NCBI GenBank assembly: GCA_026075535.2
Contig: AP026546.1
Span: 7,564,001-7,628,000, forward strand
Origin: Tricholoma matsutake
Taxonomy: Eukaryota > Basidiomycota > Agaricomycetes > Agaricales > Tricholomataceae
DNA: 64,000 nt
Direction of reading: 5' to 3'
The position numbers and the translations under genes were made by a program. Shown here piece after piece: positions 47,565-59,200 of this stretch. Below the pieces are notes generated by a model, which ran no database searches, had not been told where the DNA came from, and saw nothing but the letters and a program-made list of their open reading frames with translations. Within the stretch, counting starts at the first letter, position 1. Each line of letters begins with the position of its first letter.

Positions 47565-47813
47565 AGTTTAGATCTTATGTTAAGGGCAAAGCCTCAACCA
47601 CTTGATCTAGTTGATGTTGTTCGATGAGGTGCTTCTTCGACGAGTCGTTTGGCACTAGTCTTACTCAGAGCATCCAATGTAAGGTAGATAGTGCACTCTA
47701 GCAGGCCTTCTGTGTAGAGTTGTTCAGGTTCACACACTAAAGGGCTTCCTTAGTGGTTTCAAGTAAGTTTATGAGTTTGCAAGTTAAGGCTGTAGATTGC
47801 CTAAATCTAAACT
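47565..47813 (-). promoter_or_regulatory. Self-complementary PBS, family B
   Basis: The sense strand directly inside the 5' LTR has AGATCTAAACT (47565-47575). Its complement AGTTTAGATCT occurs in the 3' LTR at the predicted transcript start (11/11) and in the 5' LTR at 47803-47813 with one C-to-T change (10/11). Eleven nucleotides is the length used by Tf1 for self-priming. Confidence 0.6.
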
Positions 47814-48271
47814 AAGGACATCCCTACTATGAGTTGCAGTACTTATACTACAAGGGAGGTCCTTATCGTCCAATCAGAAAGATAGATGCATATCAAGTAA
47901 GAATAGAAACAATAAGCCTCATGCCTAGCATGAGGTGTCCGATGTCACGGATCCGATGTCAAGGATCTGATGTCAAGGACATGCTGCAGTGCAGCATGTT
48001 GATCATGAGAGTCTGACATCATGGACCTCATGTCAAGGGGCTGTCATATCACAGCATGTGTGGGAATGGGTTTGGGTGCATGGAGTCACCATGCATCAAG
48101 GGTGCCTTCCATGGGAAGGGGATCGAATGCATGTTGTCGGCATGCATTGTGTGTGTGTCTGGTGTCAAGGACATGCTCTAAGCATGAATCAGGGAGTGCC
48201 TCCTGTCTGGAGGGGATCATTGGGTACATCGGGTTGGTCAGGTCTCATGAGTTACAAGGAAAATTGTAACA
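47578..48271 (-). repeat. 5' LTR of family B
   Basis: 694 bp. It is longer than its partner by 29 bp because of extra GATGTCAAGGATC-type short tandem repeats near 47940-47985. It is otherwise collinear with the 3' LTR. Confidence 0.93.
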
Positions 48272-48701
48272 CTGATCCTGGGCCAGTGATTGTTTCCTCC
48301 TCTACAAATTAGGCAGGTGTTATGTGACACAACATGTCTCTAATCTTGCTCCCTGACCCAATTTTACGAAGTCTGTTGCAATGCAGGGTGTAGTTTCAGT
48401 GAATGGCTATCACCAGACCTTGGGAAATGGTGTAAGATATAGGTTTCCAAAAAAGAAATCCTGAACAGCATACTTTGTTCTCATTATCTTCATATCAAAT
48501 TTCAGGTTTCTCTCACATTTGCCTTAGAGGACATCTCTTATTCTATTCACAAGCTCAATCACTCTGTGGGTCTGGTTATACATATGTCTGAGCTATATGG
48601 TGAATATTACAAAACGTCTGAGGCAATTTACACAGAATTGGAGCTGTCAAGGTCATTTGGGTCATTGACCCAGATGTGTCAAACAGGCATGAATGACTGT
48701 A

Positions 48702-49568
48702 TGTAATGTTTTTTTTAAAAGTTCTTTTCTTTTCTTTTCAGCTAACTAATGTTTTTATTTGTCTTGTTTAAGTTCTATCTATGTTATCTACCATGAGATG
48801 GCATCAAGAAGGCAGACCCACACCCACACCACCACTGTGAGCACCTGCTGGCAGGGTGGATAGTGGATCAGGACAACAACACAATGGGACGATGGCTGAT
48901 GACAGGGACAATGCAGGGACAGACGCGTGAGGCGAAGACAACAACAACACCCACTGGCACCCACCTGCCAGACCCCCACTGCTGTGAGCTGCTGCTCATG
49001 GGATGGAAGTGGCATGGCGAAGACAGGGCAGGGGAGCAACAACAATGACAACAAGACAGGATGACACCAACACCAACAACAACAAGAAGGACAATGATGG
49101 GGACCAGGGGACAGAGACTGACAACAAGGAAGAGCACAGAGGAATGACAATGGTGAGGAACAGGATGACAATGAGGAACAGGAACACAATGAGGAAGCAG
49201 AACACAACAAGGTGGAGGAGAACAATGAGGAGGAGGTGGACAACAAGGTGGAGGAGGAGGACAAGGAGGAAGAGGAGGACAAGGAGGAGGACAAGGAGGA
49301 AGCAGACAATGAGGTGGAGGAGGACAAGGACAATGAGGAGGACAAGGACAATGAGGAGGACAAGGACAATGAGGAGGATGAGGATGAGGATGACAACAAG
49401 GAGAAGGACAATGACAGGACAAGGACTGGACAACACCAAGGCCCCCCCCCACCAGCGATAGATGACCCAGCACCCATACCCACCACAGGTGCTACAGATG
49501 ATGGAGGGTGAGGACAACAACAAAGACGGGAATGACCGCTGCCCCCTCCCTCGCTCCAATAGCAAGGG
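48702..49568. other. Module continuation and purine-rich tandem repeats
   Basis: 48702-48780 is the AT-rich, intron-like half of the module whose left half ends at 39957. Two hairpin-core units follow (TGTGAGCACCTGCTGGCA near 48836 and TGTGAGCTGCTGCTCATG near 48983). From 49020 ACAAC and GAGGACAAGGACAAT repeats dominate, with three exact 18-bp units at about 49325-49378. The long frames on both strands here (acidic on plus, Ser/Leu/Pro on minus) are repeat products. Confidence 0.6.
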
Positions 49569-49993
49569 TATAAGGGCAACCTAAGCCTCTAGCAAAGGGA
49601 AATCCGAAGTTAAAATTATACTACATAGTACAGGGATTGGGGACACACCTAGCAAAGGGAAATCTGAAGAGAAAACTCTAAGGATCCCTTTGCCGATGCC
49701 CAGTATATGTGAAGATGACAAAATTCAAATAATAGCCTAAAAATAGAAAAGGCAGAGATAGGCAGATCAAGGCTGCCGAATGACATCATACCAAGGGGTA
49801 GATGTCGGAAGGGTGCTCCGCCTCTAAATATAAAACTGTCAACATGCACAAACATGATAGAAAGGGAAAATTAGTAATAAAATCTGGAAAAATCATAGAA
49901 AATGAAGAATAGAAGGAAATGAAGTGAGGAAAAATATAGAACGAATGTAAAAAATAGGAGAAACACACAGGGCACCCCCCTAGTCCCCTTACA
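49569..49993 (-). repeat. 3' LTR of family A copy 2
   Basis: 425 bp, full-length type with both units of the internal direct repeat; a purine tract lies at 49994-50006 in sense orientation. Confidence 0.93.
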
Positions 49994-50028
49994 TCACCCC
50001 CTCTCTAAGATGCATCACCCCAATGCAT

Positions 50029-53000
50029 TCAAAATCGCATATGACCAAAGTCCATGACTTGAATGCGATGTGGTGCAGCAGTGTGCCGTCGGTGGAAGTC
50101 CTTGACTAACCGAGGGGCATTCACATCAGACTCTTTGACCCATGAGTTCTCCTCATACCCATAACCCTTCCAATGCACCAAATACTGGAGTTTTCCTCGA
50201 CGCAAATGGCTGTCCAAGATTGACTTGACTTTGTATTGGGGTTCTCCCTTGATCACTGTAGGCAGTGGTGGTGGGTGTGAATGGCATCCCAGGAATGGAT
50301 CTGGGGGAGCTGGAAGGAGTTTGACAACATGGAAGACTGGGTGGAGTCTGGACATGGAGGCTGGGAAGCATAGACAATAGGCATGCATTCCAACACACTT
50401 GACAATGGGGAAAGGTCCCAGGAAGTGATGAGCAAGTTTCTTGGATGGATGTGTAGTGGAGATGTCACTGGAGTCAAGATAAACTCAATCACCAACCTTG
50501 TACTGAGGGGTCAGAGAATGGCGTTGGTTGTAAAAGTGTGCCATGTCGTCCTTCGCCTTTGCCTCCTCCAAGCTATCCCGCATGCATTCTGTGAACTCAT
50601 TCACCATCTTGATGTGTGAGGGAGTTTGGCGAGGTTCAAATCCCATGCATGGATGTTGTCCAGTGTCTAAGAGGAAAGGGGTCTGTTGAGTGGAAGCATG
50701 GACATGGTTGTTGTATCCGAACTTGGCCAAGGGGAGAAGATCATCCCAATCGTCCTGGCATTCATTGACAAAGATGCAGATGTACTGCTCCAGTTCCTGG
50801 TTGACTCGCTCAGTCTGGCCATCAGTTTGTGGGTGATAAGCGGTCAAAGCAAGGAGTTTGATACCCAGGAGTCGGTACAGCTCGCGAGTGAACTCTGCCA
50901 TGAACTGAAAGCCATGATCAGAGAGGAAAGCACCAGGAAGTCCATGTAATTTCCACACATGGTGGAGGTAGAGTCAGGCGGCACCCAGGGCACTGACAGT
51001 GGTGTGAGTGGGAATGAAGTGAGCGTGTTTTCCCACTGAATCAACTGTGCACATCACTGCATCAAACCCATTCGACTCTGGCAACTCCACCACAAAGTCA
51101 ATGCTGACAACATCCCAACGACTCTCTGGAACAGGAAGAGGGTGTAGCTCGCCAATGGGTTTGCGATGAGGAACCTTGGTGCATAAGCAAAGGTCACAAG
51201 TGCAACAATACTGACCAATGAGCCGTGACATTTGTGGCCACCAATAATTCCGTGAGGTGAGGTCAAGGTCTTCCAGCGTCCAGGATGACCAGCAATCTGT
51301 GAGTCATGGTGTTGGGATATGATGTGCCAGCAAAGGTCTGGGTCATTGGGAATGTAGATGCAGTCCCTGAAATACAACAAGTCCTCCTTTTCAGCCCACT
51401 CTGCCACACGTAAGGAAAGGGTGGATCCCTTCCTCAGTTCTTTAACAGCTCGGGCGACAACATCCTCATGTAAACTGCTATGGTTTGTGTAACGAATGTC
51501 ATGTAGGATGTCCTGCTCCTTGCCCTGGGGTGCGATGCCTTCCAGTGCCCAAATGGTGAACAAGTCTGGCTGCAACAACACAATGTTTTGGTTGTCATCG
51601 CTGCCATCCCCATGGTCTGCATGTTGGGAGAGGGAATCGGTCTTCCCCATGCTGTGACCCGGACGGTGGTGCAAGGAGAAGTTGAATCTGGATAGATACA
51701 GGGACCAATGAGCTTGATGATGGTTCAATTTCTTGGCTGTCATAAAGTACTCAAGATTCTTGTGATCTGTCCAAATTTCCACCTTGTGTTGGCCCCCTCG
51801 AGGAAGTGTTGCCACTCCTCAAGCGCACGCATTATCACCAACATCTCCTTGTCATGGATCTCATAATTTCACTCTAGGGCACTAAGGCTTTTGGAGTAGA
51901 ATGCAACAGGATGCCACTTCTGGTCCTCCGGAGACTGCTGAGACAACACGGTGCCCGTCACAAAGTCAGAACTATCAGCTTCTACACAAAAAGGACGCGA
52001 ATCATCAGCAAAGGTAAGGATGGGAGTGGAAGTGACCATCTCTTTAAGGCTTTCGAATGCCTCCTGTTGTGCATTATCCCACCTCCATGCCTCCTTTCCT
52101 GTCAAGTCGAACAGTGGTTGTGCATGATGTGAGAAATCCTTGATAAAACATTGATAGAAATTGATGAAGCCCAGGAAAGACTGCACCTCTTTCTTGTTCG
52201 TGGGCATCGGCCAAGCCGTGACCCCGTTCACCTTGATAGGATCCATCTCCACCTGACCCTCCGAGATAATCAGGCTGAGGTACTCAATTTTGGTCTTCTC
52301 AAACTCGCACTTGTCCTGACAAAGGTAGAGTTTGTACTGTCAAAGCCATTCTAGGACAAGGCACGTGATGCGACGGTGCTCTTCAACCGTGCAAGTGAAG
52401 ATGAGGATGTCATCAAGATAGATGCAGACAACGCCTTCGAGGATGAGGTTGTGGAAAATGTCATTCATCATGGTCTGAAAGGTGGCAGGGCTATTAGTAA
52501 GGCCAAAGAACATGACAAGCAGTTCAAAAAGACCATGGTTGGTATGAAAGGCTGCCTTCCACTCATCTCCCTCCTTTATCCTCACATTATTGTACCCCCA
52601 ATGGATGTCGAGCTTGGTGAAGTATTGGGCTCCACGGAGCTGGTTCACGAGTTCAGAGATGAGAGGTAATGGGTAACGATTTTTGACCATGATGTTGTTG
52701 AGCTTGAACTGGTCGAAGTGAGCCATCCTTCTTGACAAAGAAAAAGGGAGAGGCCATGGGTGACTTCGATGGTCAAATATGTCCAGAGGCCAGGTGTTCA
52801 TCGATGAACTGGTCAAGCTGTCGTTGTTCTTCAGGAGAGAGAGGATAGATCTTGCAGGATGAAGGGGTTGCACTGGGGGTGAGTTCGATCACGTGATCCC
52901 ATGGCTTGCGTGCAGGGAGAGAGTTGAACGATTCCTTGGAGAACACATCTCCAAACTCATGGAGATGAGGGAGCAAGGAATAAATAGAGGATTTAGCCAG

Positions 53001-53873
53001 CATTGTTTTTGTGGAAGGCCTCAGTGAGGTGTTGGAATATGTTCAATGTAGCACACACCTCATGCGATGGACGAATCGCAGTGTAGAAGATCCAATCACC
53101 CTCCTCCACTTCCTCTGGGTCCTCATCATCATCATCCAAGTCCGGCATCAGATCAGGAACCCCTTCCAACTCCACTTCAGGTATAGGCAGGGGTCTAGCA
53201 CGACACTTCTGAGTACATCGTATTGCCACCTTCTGTCCACAATGTTCTTGCCTGGCTTCTGTGAAACAAGTACAACAGCGGGATGGACATCGGCTCATGG
53301 TAACCTCCCCAGTATGCCAGTCGACCTCTGGGTTATGGTCTCAAAGCCACGGATAGCCCAAAATCACCTTTTGCTTTCCTAGTTGAGTGACAGCAAAAAG
53401 GGCATGCTCACTATGATCTTTGTAATGGAGGACCAGGTCTACAACCTCTCGGATGGCACCAGCTTCATTTGGGGACCCATCCACATTATACACAGGTATT
53501 GGATGCAAGAGTGAGCGAGTATTTAGGCGATGTTGTTGTGCGAGATGGGCATCGATGAAGAGACCGGTCGCACCAGAGTCCAGGAGCACAGAGACACCAA
53601 GTATCTGTCCAGTGTCAGTCGTCTGCAGTTTGATTGCTAGGTTCAAGGAATGTGTAGAGGGAGTGGATGCAACAATATATTTGCGTGGTAGTTTACGCTC
53701 CCATGATTTAATTTTGGAGTGTGGAGCAGAGGAAGAGATGGGAAGAGCAGGTATGTCTTCAGCCAACTTCGAAGGGTTGTTGTGGGGAACAGTCACAGAA
53801 ATGGATTCATTCTCCAGGGATTCAACTGATGAGACTTCAAAGTGGTTATGGACAGGCAGTGAGGGTGTACGAT
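50029..53873 (-). pseudogene. Pol relic, family A copy 2
   Basis: Same domain order as copy 1, with protease VLLDSGATGLFID, RT active site YLDDILIF, RNase H, integrase and chromodomain. It is broken into many frames by small deletions and stops. It keeps CGA (FHRRH) or CAA at three places where copy 1 has TGA, and shares the TGA after YPWL (53341). Useful mainly as a comparison for the decay pattern. Confidence 0.9.
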
Positions 53874-54948
53874 TTACTCACTGCGAATAGAAAAATCCTG
53901 CTCCTCTACAACTTCTGACTTGATCTCCTCTGCAACCTGATCCTTCGCTTCCTCGACATCTACAAGCGCCAACAAGTATTGAAGGAGTTCATCTCACCCC
54001 TCGGGGGTGAGCATGCAGATATCCTGATGATGGGGACATGCTCCAGCCCTGTGCCCAGTTTCCCCACAATGGTAGCAGAGATCCAACCTATGTGCACGGC
54101 TGCAGGCTGCATCAACATCCATTGGTACTGGGACATTGATGGCTGGTGTGGGAGTTTGATGAACAGGAATGGGGTTAAGGTGGGGAAGGGTTCGATTGAA
54201 GGTGTAGGGTGCATGAGTGGTAGTTGGAGCATGGAATGCAGTGTTAAACACCGCATTTGTGAGTCGGTTCTCATCACAGAGTGAAGCAGCTTCATACCAA
54301 GCATAGATATCATCGTCCGCTGGGCACCCCTCCAACATCTGTGCAATCTGGTCCTGTATTTCTCGGTTGAGGCCCTGTCAGAACTTCACCACCACTGGTA
54401 GCCCACTCCCATATCCTGCCATGTCCACCAAATCCTTAAACTCATCGATATAATCGTCCACGGATCGATGTGCCTGGTGGTAAGAGGACAAAAGTGGCAT
54501 ACAAACTTGGCTCAAAAGTCACCCCAAGTGGAGAAAGGTAGAGAACTGAGTTCTTTAGTTTGACACAGAATACGGTCCACATAGAGATAGGCGCGTTCAG
54601 ATTTCATGTATGTGAAGGCCCAATAAATTTTTGCAGCCTCATCAATGAATTGATGCGACTGGAGACTGATGTATAACTCACAGGAGTTAAGGAATGCACA
54701 TCCCTGCGCATGTGCGCCATTAAATTCAGCAGGGGGGGACAGTTTGATCTGGGCACACTCTTTAGTGGGCGCGTTTGGTGGTACGTCGTTGTTGGGTGTG
54801 CTTGGAGTCGCAATGAGGGAAATATTGGTCATAGGTTAGTCTGGAGGGTCCTAATGAAGTTCTCGATCATAGATTTAAGCGAATCAATTTGTGCGCATAT
54901 TCCGGAAACGTCGCTTTCAAGCACATCGAGGCACTCTGATGTGTCCAT
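53874..54948 (-). pseudogene. Gag relic, family A copy 2
   Basis: Begins at the conserved ATG (MDTSECLDVLESD) and ends with TAA at 53874. The zinc knuckle is CYHCGETGHRAGAC. It is frameshifted by a deletion of about 40 bp near 54490 and by smaller changes. Confidence 0.88.
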
Positions 54949-55113
54949 GTCGCTAGGGGGTGTGTTTGGCGAAAATGGCGGCGCAGTAAAGGTGGGACTG
55001 TCTAGAATGGTGTGTAGGGAGTCTGTGGAGCTTTGGGAAGCATTGTCCACTCCATACCTGCCTATCTTGGGCAGTGCGTTCATGATTTCAGGCCTTAGGG
55101 GAGAGTTTTCTAC

Positions 55114-55478
55114 TATAAGGGCAACCTAAGCCTCTAGCAAAGGGAAATCCAAAGAGAAAACTCTAAGGATCCCTTTGCCGATGCCCAGTATATGTGAAGA
55201 TGACAAAAATCAAATAATAGCCTAAAAATAGAAAAGGCAGAGATAGGCAGATCAAGGCCACCAAATGACATCACACCAAGGGGTAGATGTCGGAAGGGTG
55301 CTCCGCCTCTAAATATAAAACTGTCAACATGCACAAACATGATAGAAAGGGAAAATTAGTAATAAAATCCGGAAAAATCATAGAAAATGAAGAATAGAAG
55401 GAAATGAAGTGAGGAAAAATATAGAACAAATGTAAAAAATAGGAGAAACACACAGGGCACCCCCCTAGTCCCCTTACA
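55114..55478 (-). repeat. 5' LTR of family A copy 2 with 60-bp deletion
   Basis: 365 bp. Exactly one unit of the internal direct repeat AGCAAAGGGAAATCC plus the 60-bp interval is missing, as expected from slippage or recombination between the two units. Confidence 0.92.
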
Positions 55479-55860
55479 GAGGGGGGTTCTTTTGTTTCTT
55501 TCTTGTCAACACCAGCCGCCACCACCCCTCCCTTGCTCCAACAGCAAAGGGGGGGGTTCTTGTGTTTCACTCTAGTTGACACTGACCACCACCACCCCCT
55601 CCCTCATTCCAAACATTGGAGGGGTTCTCCCAGGGTAAGACATTGCATGTCGCCCCAATGATTTGACCTGGCATCAATCATCATTGCCACCACCCCCTCC
55701 CTCACTCCAAAAGAGAGTGGAGGGTTCTCATGTTTTGTTCTAGTCAACACTGACCACCACCACCTCCTCCCTCACTGCAATCACAAGTGGAGTGTTCTGT
55801 TTTGTTTGGACTATCCCTTGTTTGATCCCACAACCGCCCCACCCTCGCCCCAAATGTGAG
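55479..55860. repeat. CCCTCCCTC-type degenerate tandem array
   Basis: Four to five units of roughly 75-100 bp share CCACCACCCCCTCCCTCA, a CTCCAA run, GGAGGGTTCT and a TTTGTTCTAGTCAACACTGA segment. The unit continues on the other side of the Ty3/gypsy (49535-49568), so the retrotransposon inserted within it. Confidence 0.7.
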
Positions 55861-56258
55861 CGCATGGGGTTGCAATCTTTATTTATTATAAGTATATATG
55901 TATTGTACATAGTTTATAGAGTCTAGACCATAATAAAAAATGGTTAGACTAATCATTAATGCTGCTTGAGAGTTGAGACCTGTGGGGTAACTGCAGGTTT
56001 CAAGCAAATGTGTGAATTTGTGGGTAACCAGGTCCCAGAGAAACCTGTGATAACCACTGTACCTGTAAGGGATTTATACAGTGTTAATGGGTATATGGGT
56101 ATGACATCGGACAAGATATACCTGGAAGTTACCCATGTCACACCTAAATATAGATATTCAAACTCCACTTGATCAAGGCTGTCCAAAGCTGTTGAATGAC
56201 ATCTGGCAGCCATTTCATGGTCGCTTCCCCCCATCACTTCCCTCTGTAGTGCTAAACA
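55861..56258. other. AT-richer leader of the hAT element
   Basis: No gene. It probably includes the hAT element's left end and 5' non-coding region; I could not define a terminal inverted repeat. Confidence 0.3.
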
Positions 56259-59200
56259 ATGTGGTGGGGACATTTTCCAGCTGCTAGAAGAGTTACTATT
56301 GCTCAATTGACTGCACAGACATCTACTGAGGACTCAGATACAGACTCTGCAACTCCTGCTGTCCTTATTTCTCCTGTAAAGGCCTGTGCTGCAAAAAAGA
56401 CTATTGTGGGCAAGACAGATGCTGAGGTATGGTCCCTATCTGATGGTGAGATTATTGGTATGTGTCAATTCTCATGCCAGTACTATGATGGAACTCATGA
56501 ACATTGTCTTGTTTTTTTCAGAGGCTTCTGAGTCTACCTGGCATTCCAAGGTTTATGATCACTTCAATATCACTCTCTATCGTGAGGTGGATGACTGTCA
56601 GAAGCCCAAAAAGCTGGTCTTTGTGTTCACATGCAAGGTGGACCCCACCAATCATACTCCTCATGTTTGTCCTTGCATGTCTATTGGTCATGGAACCAAG
56701 AATCTCCAGGAGGGTGTATGGTCTTGTGATAAGTGTCTAGGTGTTGCTGCTGGTGCAACCTCTGTTCAACCAGCTGGTGAGCCATATACACCTGCAGGCC
56801 ACTGCACCTTGATTGCTCTATGATGCACCAAAAACCATTGTCCTTTCAATTCAGTTTTGGATGAGGACTACCAGGCAGAGGTAGAGATGCTCCAACCTGG
56901 AACAATTATCCCTTCTCCTCAAATGGTTTCTCGTGATATTAAGCTATGTATACTGAGATATCAAAACATGTCTGAAATTATTTTATGGTCTGTCATTATA
57001 TATTTGTATGGTATTATTGTTGCTCAACAATATTTGAAGGCTCTCAATAGTATCCATCTTGTGCTTCATGGGTGGACAGATCCAATAGTTGCATCATTTC
57101 TTGGACTTGTTGTTGTCTGGTTTCATGAGGGAGTTATTTATTGTGCTGTACTGGAATTTATAAGGTTAGTGCTAATTTTTGTTATGATCCATGGGTTTGC
57201 TGCTTTAATGCATTATCCATCTCAGATTAACCCAAAAACATGATGGAAAATATCTTGCTGAGGTTACTGCCAGTTGTCTACAGCGATTTGCGTGTGACAA
57301 ACTTGTTTGTTACTAACATATCTCTTGTTTCATGCAATCTGAGTCTATTATAGCTATTTTCACTTTGCATGGACAATGCAGGAAACAATGATGTATTGGC
57401 CAAATATCTTTTAGTGCTTGTTCCATCCTTTCAGGGGATGGCAGCTCATGGACGCTGTTTTCCACACATTATTCATCTCTTGGCTAAAGTATGTGTTACT
57501 GAAATTTTACACTATCCTGGAGTCTGGGCTCAACAAGCATTCAGATATTTATATCATTCTATTTTTGGCAGCCTAAAAAGAAGGTTAAGGACTCAGAAGC
57601 TGCCAATGGTATGTTAAAATCTGTAAATCATTCTTCAGTATTTAAAATCCCATACAGTTGCTGCTATTGCTGACTCTGATGATTCTGATGATGAACTTGC
57701 TGTTCATGGGGAAGAAATTGAGAATGATTCAGCTGCTGTGCCTGATGATGGCAGGTATGCCCATGATACTGCCATTGTCAAGACTACTCGTGGCCAGGCA
57801 ATTGAAATGATGAGGAAAAAGGGTATTTCAATTGATCCTCAGGAGGAAAAGATGGCACTGCAACTTTTTCCACGTGTAAGGATATTTATTTCACAACATT
57901 CAATTTTAATTCAGGAAATCCCAGGTTGCTGGCCTTGCATGGCGTTCATGACAGCTCAACACTAAAGGAGAAATTTGATACACTTGTTGCAAATGACAAG
58001 GATCTGTCTGGTAACAAGGATGCACTTGATTGCTGGGTTCCTACCTGATGGAATTCAGATCTCACTTGCCTAGATGCTCACCTCTACTTTAGAAGTCCAG
58101 TTGAACAGCTCACATGTGCAGCCATCAACAAACTTTAGGCTTACTGGCTTTCAGAAGACCAATGGGATCTTGCAGAAACACTTAGTGCAGTACTTGAGGT
58201 CACTTCTCTGATATTTGACAATGCAGACAATTAATCATCTCTACTAGGTCTTTGATTGGCCAACAAAGTTGTTTTCACAGTCTCAGGTTCCACTTATAGC
58301 AGAAGTCATACTAGTTTTGCCACTGGCTCAGCCGAGGTTTTTCAATAAAATGGCTATAGCATACCAGATAAATTTCCTAAATTCACTAGGATATTTGAGC
58401 ATATGGACGAGCCCATAAGCCGAGGGGTCTTCTGCCAACATTATCTGATCGGATCCCCCATTCCTGACTTATTCACTTGGCTTTGATTTCAAGCCGAGCC
58501 ATCAAGCCAAATTTTGTTTATTAAATAACTCAGGGACAATTGATTGGTTCAACTAATTTTGGCAGACAACCCCTCGGCTTATGGGCCCATCCACATGCTC
58601 AAATATCTTGGTGAATTTAGAAAATTTACCTGGCATGCTATAGCCATTTTATTGAAAAACCTTGGCTGAGCCAGTGGCAACACTAAGTCATACCTATGCT
58701 GGATTCTATTGAGCAGTCCATGACCCTGGTCCATGATGATGAGGAATCTGAACTTCCCAATGTTGTCTGTGTTGCTGCACAAATGGTTCTACTCTTAATC
58801 AACAAATACTACACTCTCATGAAGGACTGTGAATTGTACATCATTGCAATTGGCAAGTGTAGTATTTCTGATGCATTTGAATTTTGTATGCTGACAATAT
58901 GCAGTCATGTGTCCTGACAAGAAACTGGAATGGTTCAAAGACCATGGTCAGACAGCAGCACAAATACAAGATATCAAGAAGATGGTTATTGAGCATTGGG
59001 ATGAAACATACAAGGGAGAGGACTCAGAAGCATTACCTCCAGCCCCTGCTCATCGTAGGGGCAAGGTGAGCTTTAATTTATGCTGCCAAATCCTAGACTT
59101 ACTGTATTTTCTTTTCAGGCCAAGTCCAAGTGGGTTGTTGCAAGATAGCCTGAGGGAAATCAAGATCCAGATACTATTGCAACTTATCTGGCAGATCCAG

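Larger units (their letters stand above)
40201..48271 (-). mobile_element. Ty3/gypsy retrotransposon, family B (full length, decayed)
   Basis: An 8071-bp element with LTRs of 665 and 694 bp bounded by TGTT...AACA and a perfect 5-bp duplication CTGAT (40196-40200 and 48272-48276). Minus-strand order is LTR, PBS, gag, protease, charged linker, reverse transcriptase, RNase H, integrase, chromodomain-like end, long 3' region with a 27-bp minisatellite, LTR. It is unrelated at DNA level to family A and older, with many stops. Confidence 0.95.
39957..48701. mobile_element. Tc1/mariner-like element, split by a Ty3/gypsy
   Basis: Inverted ends CAGTCATTCATGCCTCTTTGAC (shown by its first bases CAGTCATTCATGCC at 39959) and its complement ending GGCATGAATGACTG (48699) are flanked by TA on both sides (39957-39958 and 48700-48701). 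Without the Ty3/gypsy (40201-48271 plus one duplication) the element is 665 bp with no transposase. TA duplication and CAGT ends fit Tc1/mariner; the family is otherwise unknown to me. Confidence 0.6.
49569..55478 (-). mobile_element. Ty3/gypsy family A copy 2 (full length, decayed)
   Basis: A 5910-bp element collinear with copy 1. Its LTRs are 425 bp (49569-49993) and 365 bp (55114-55478). Flanks AAGGG (49564-49568) and GAGGG (55479-55483) fit a 5-bp duplication with one transition. It has several small internal deletions against copy 1 (about 15 bp near 50560, 6 bp near 52705, about 40 bp near 54490) and more CpG loss, so it is older. It is inserted inside a CCCTCCCTC-type tandem repeat. 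Confidence 0.94.

Noticed and set aside
48788..49579. 263-codon minus-strand frame rich in Ser, Leu and Cys, and the acidic plus-strand frame opposite it
   Set aside because: Both are translations of short purine/pyrimidine tandem repeats; no splice sites, domain or unique sequence supports a gene.
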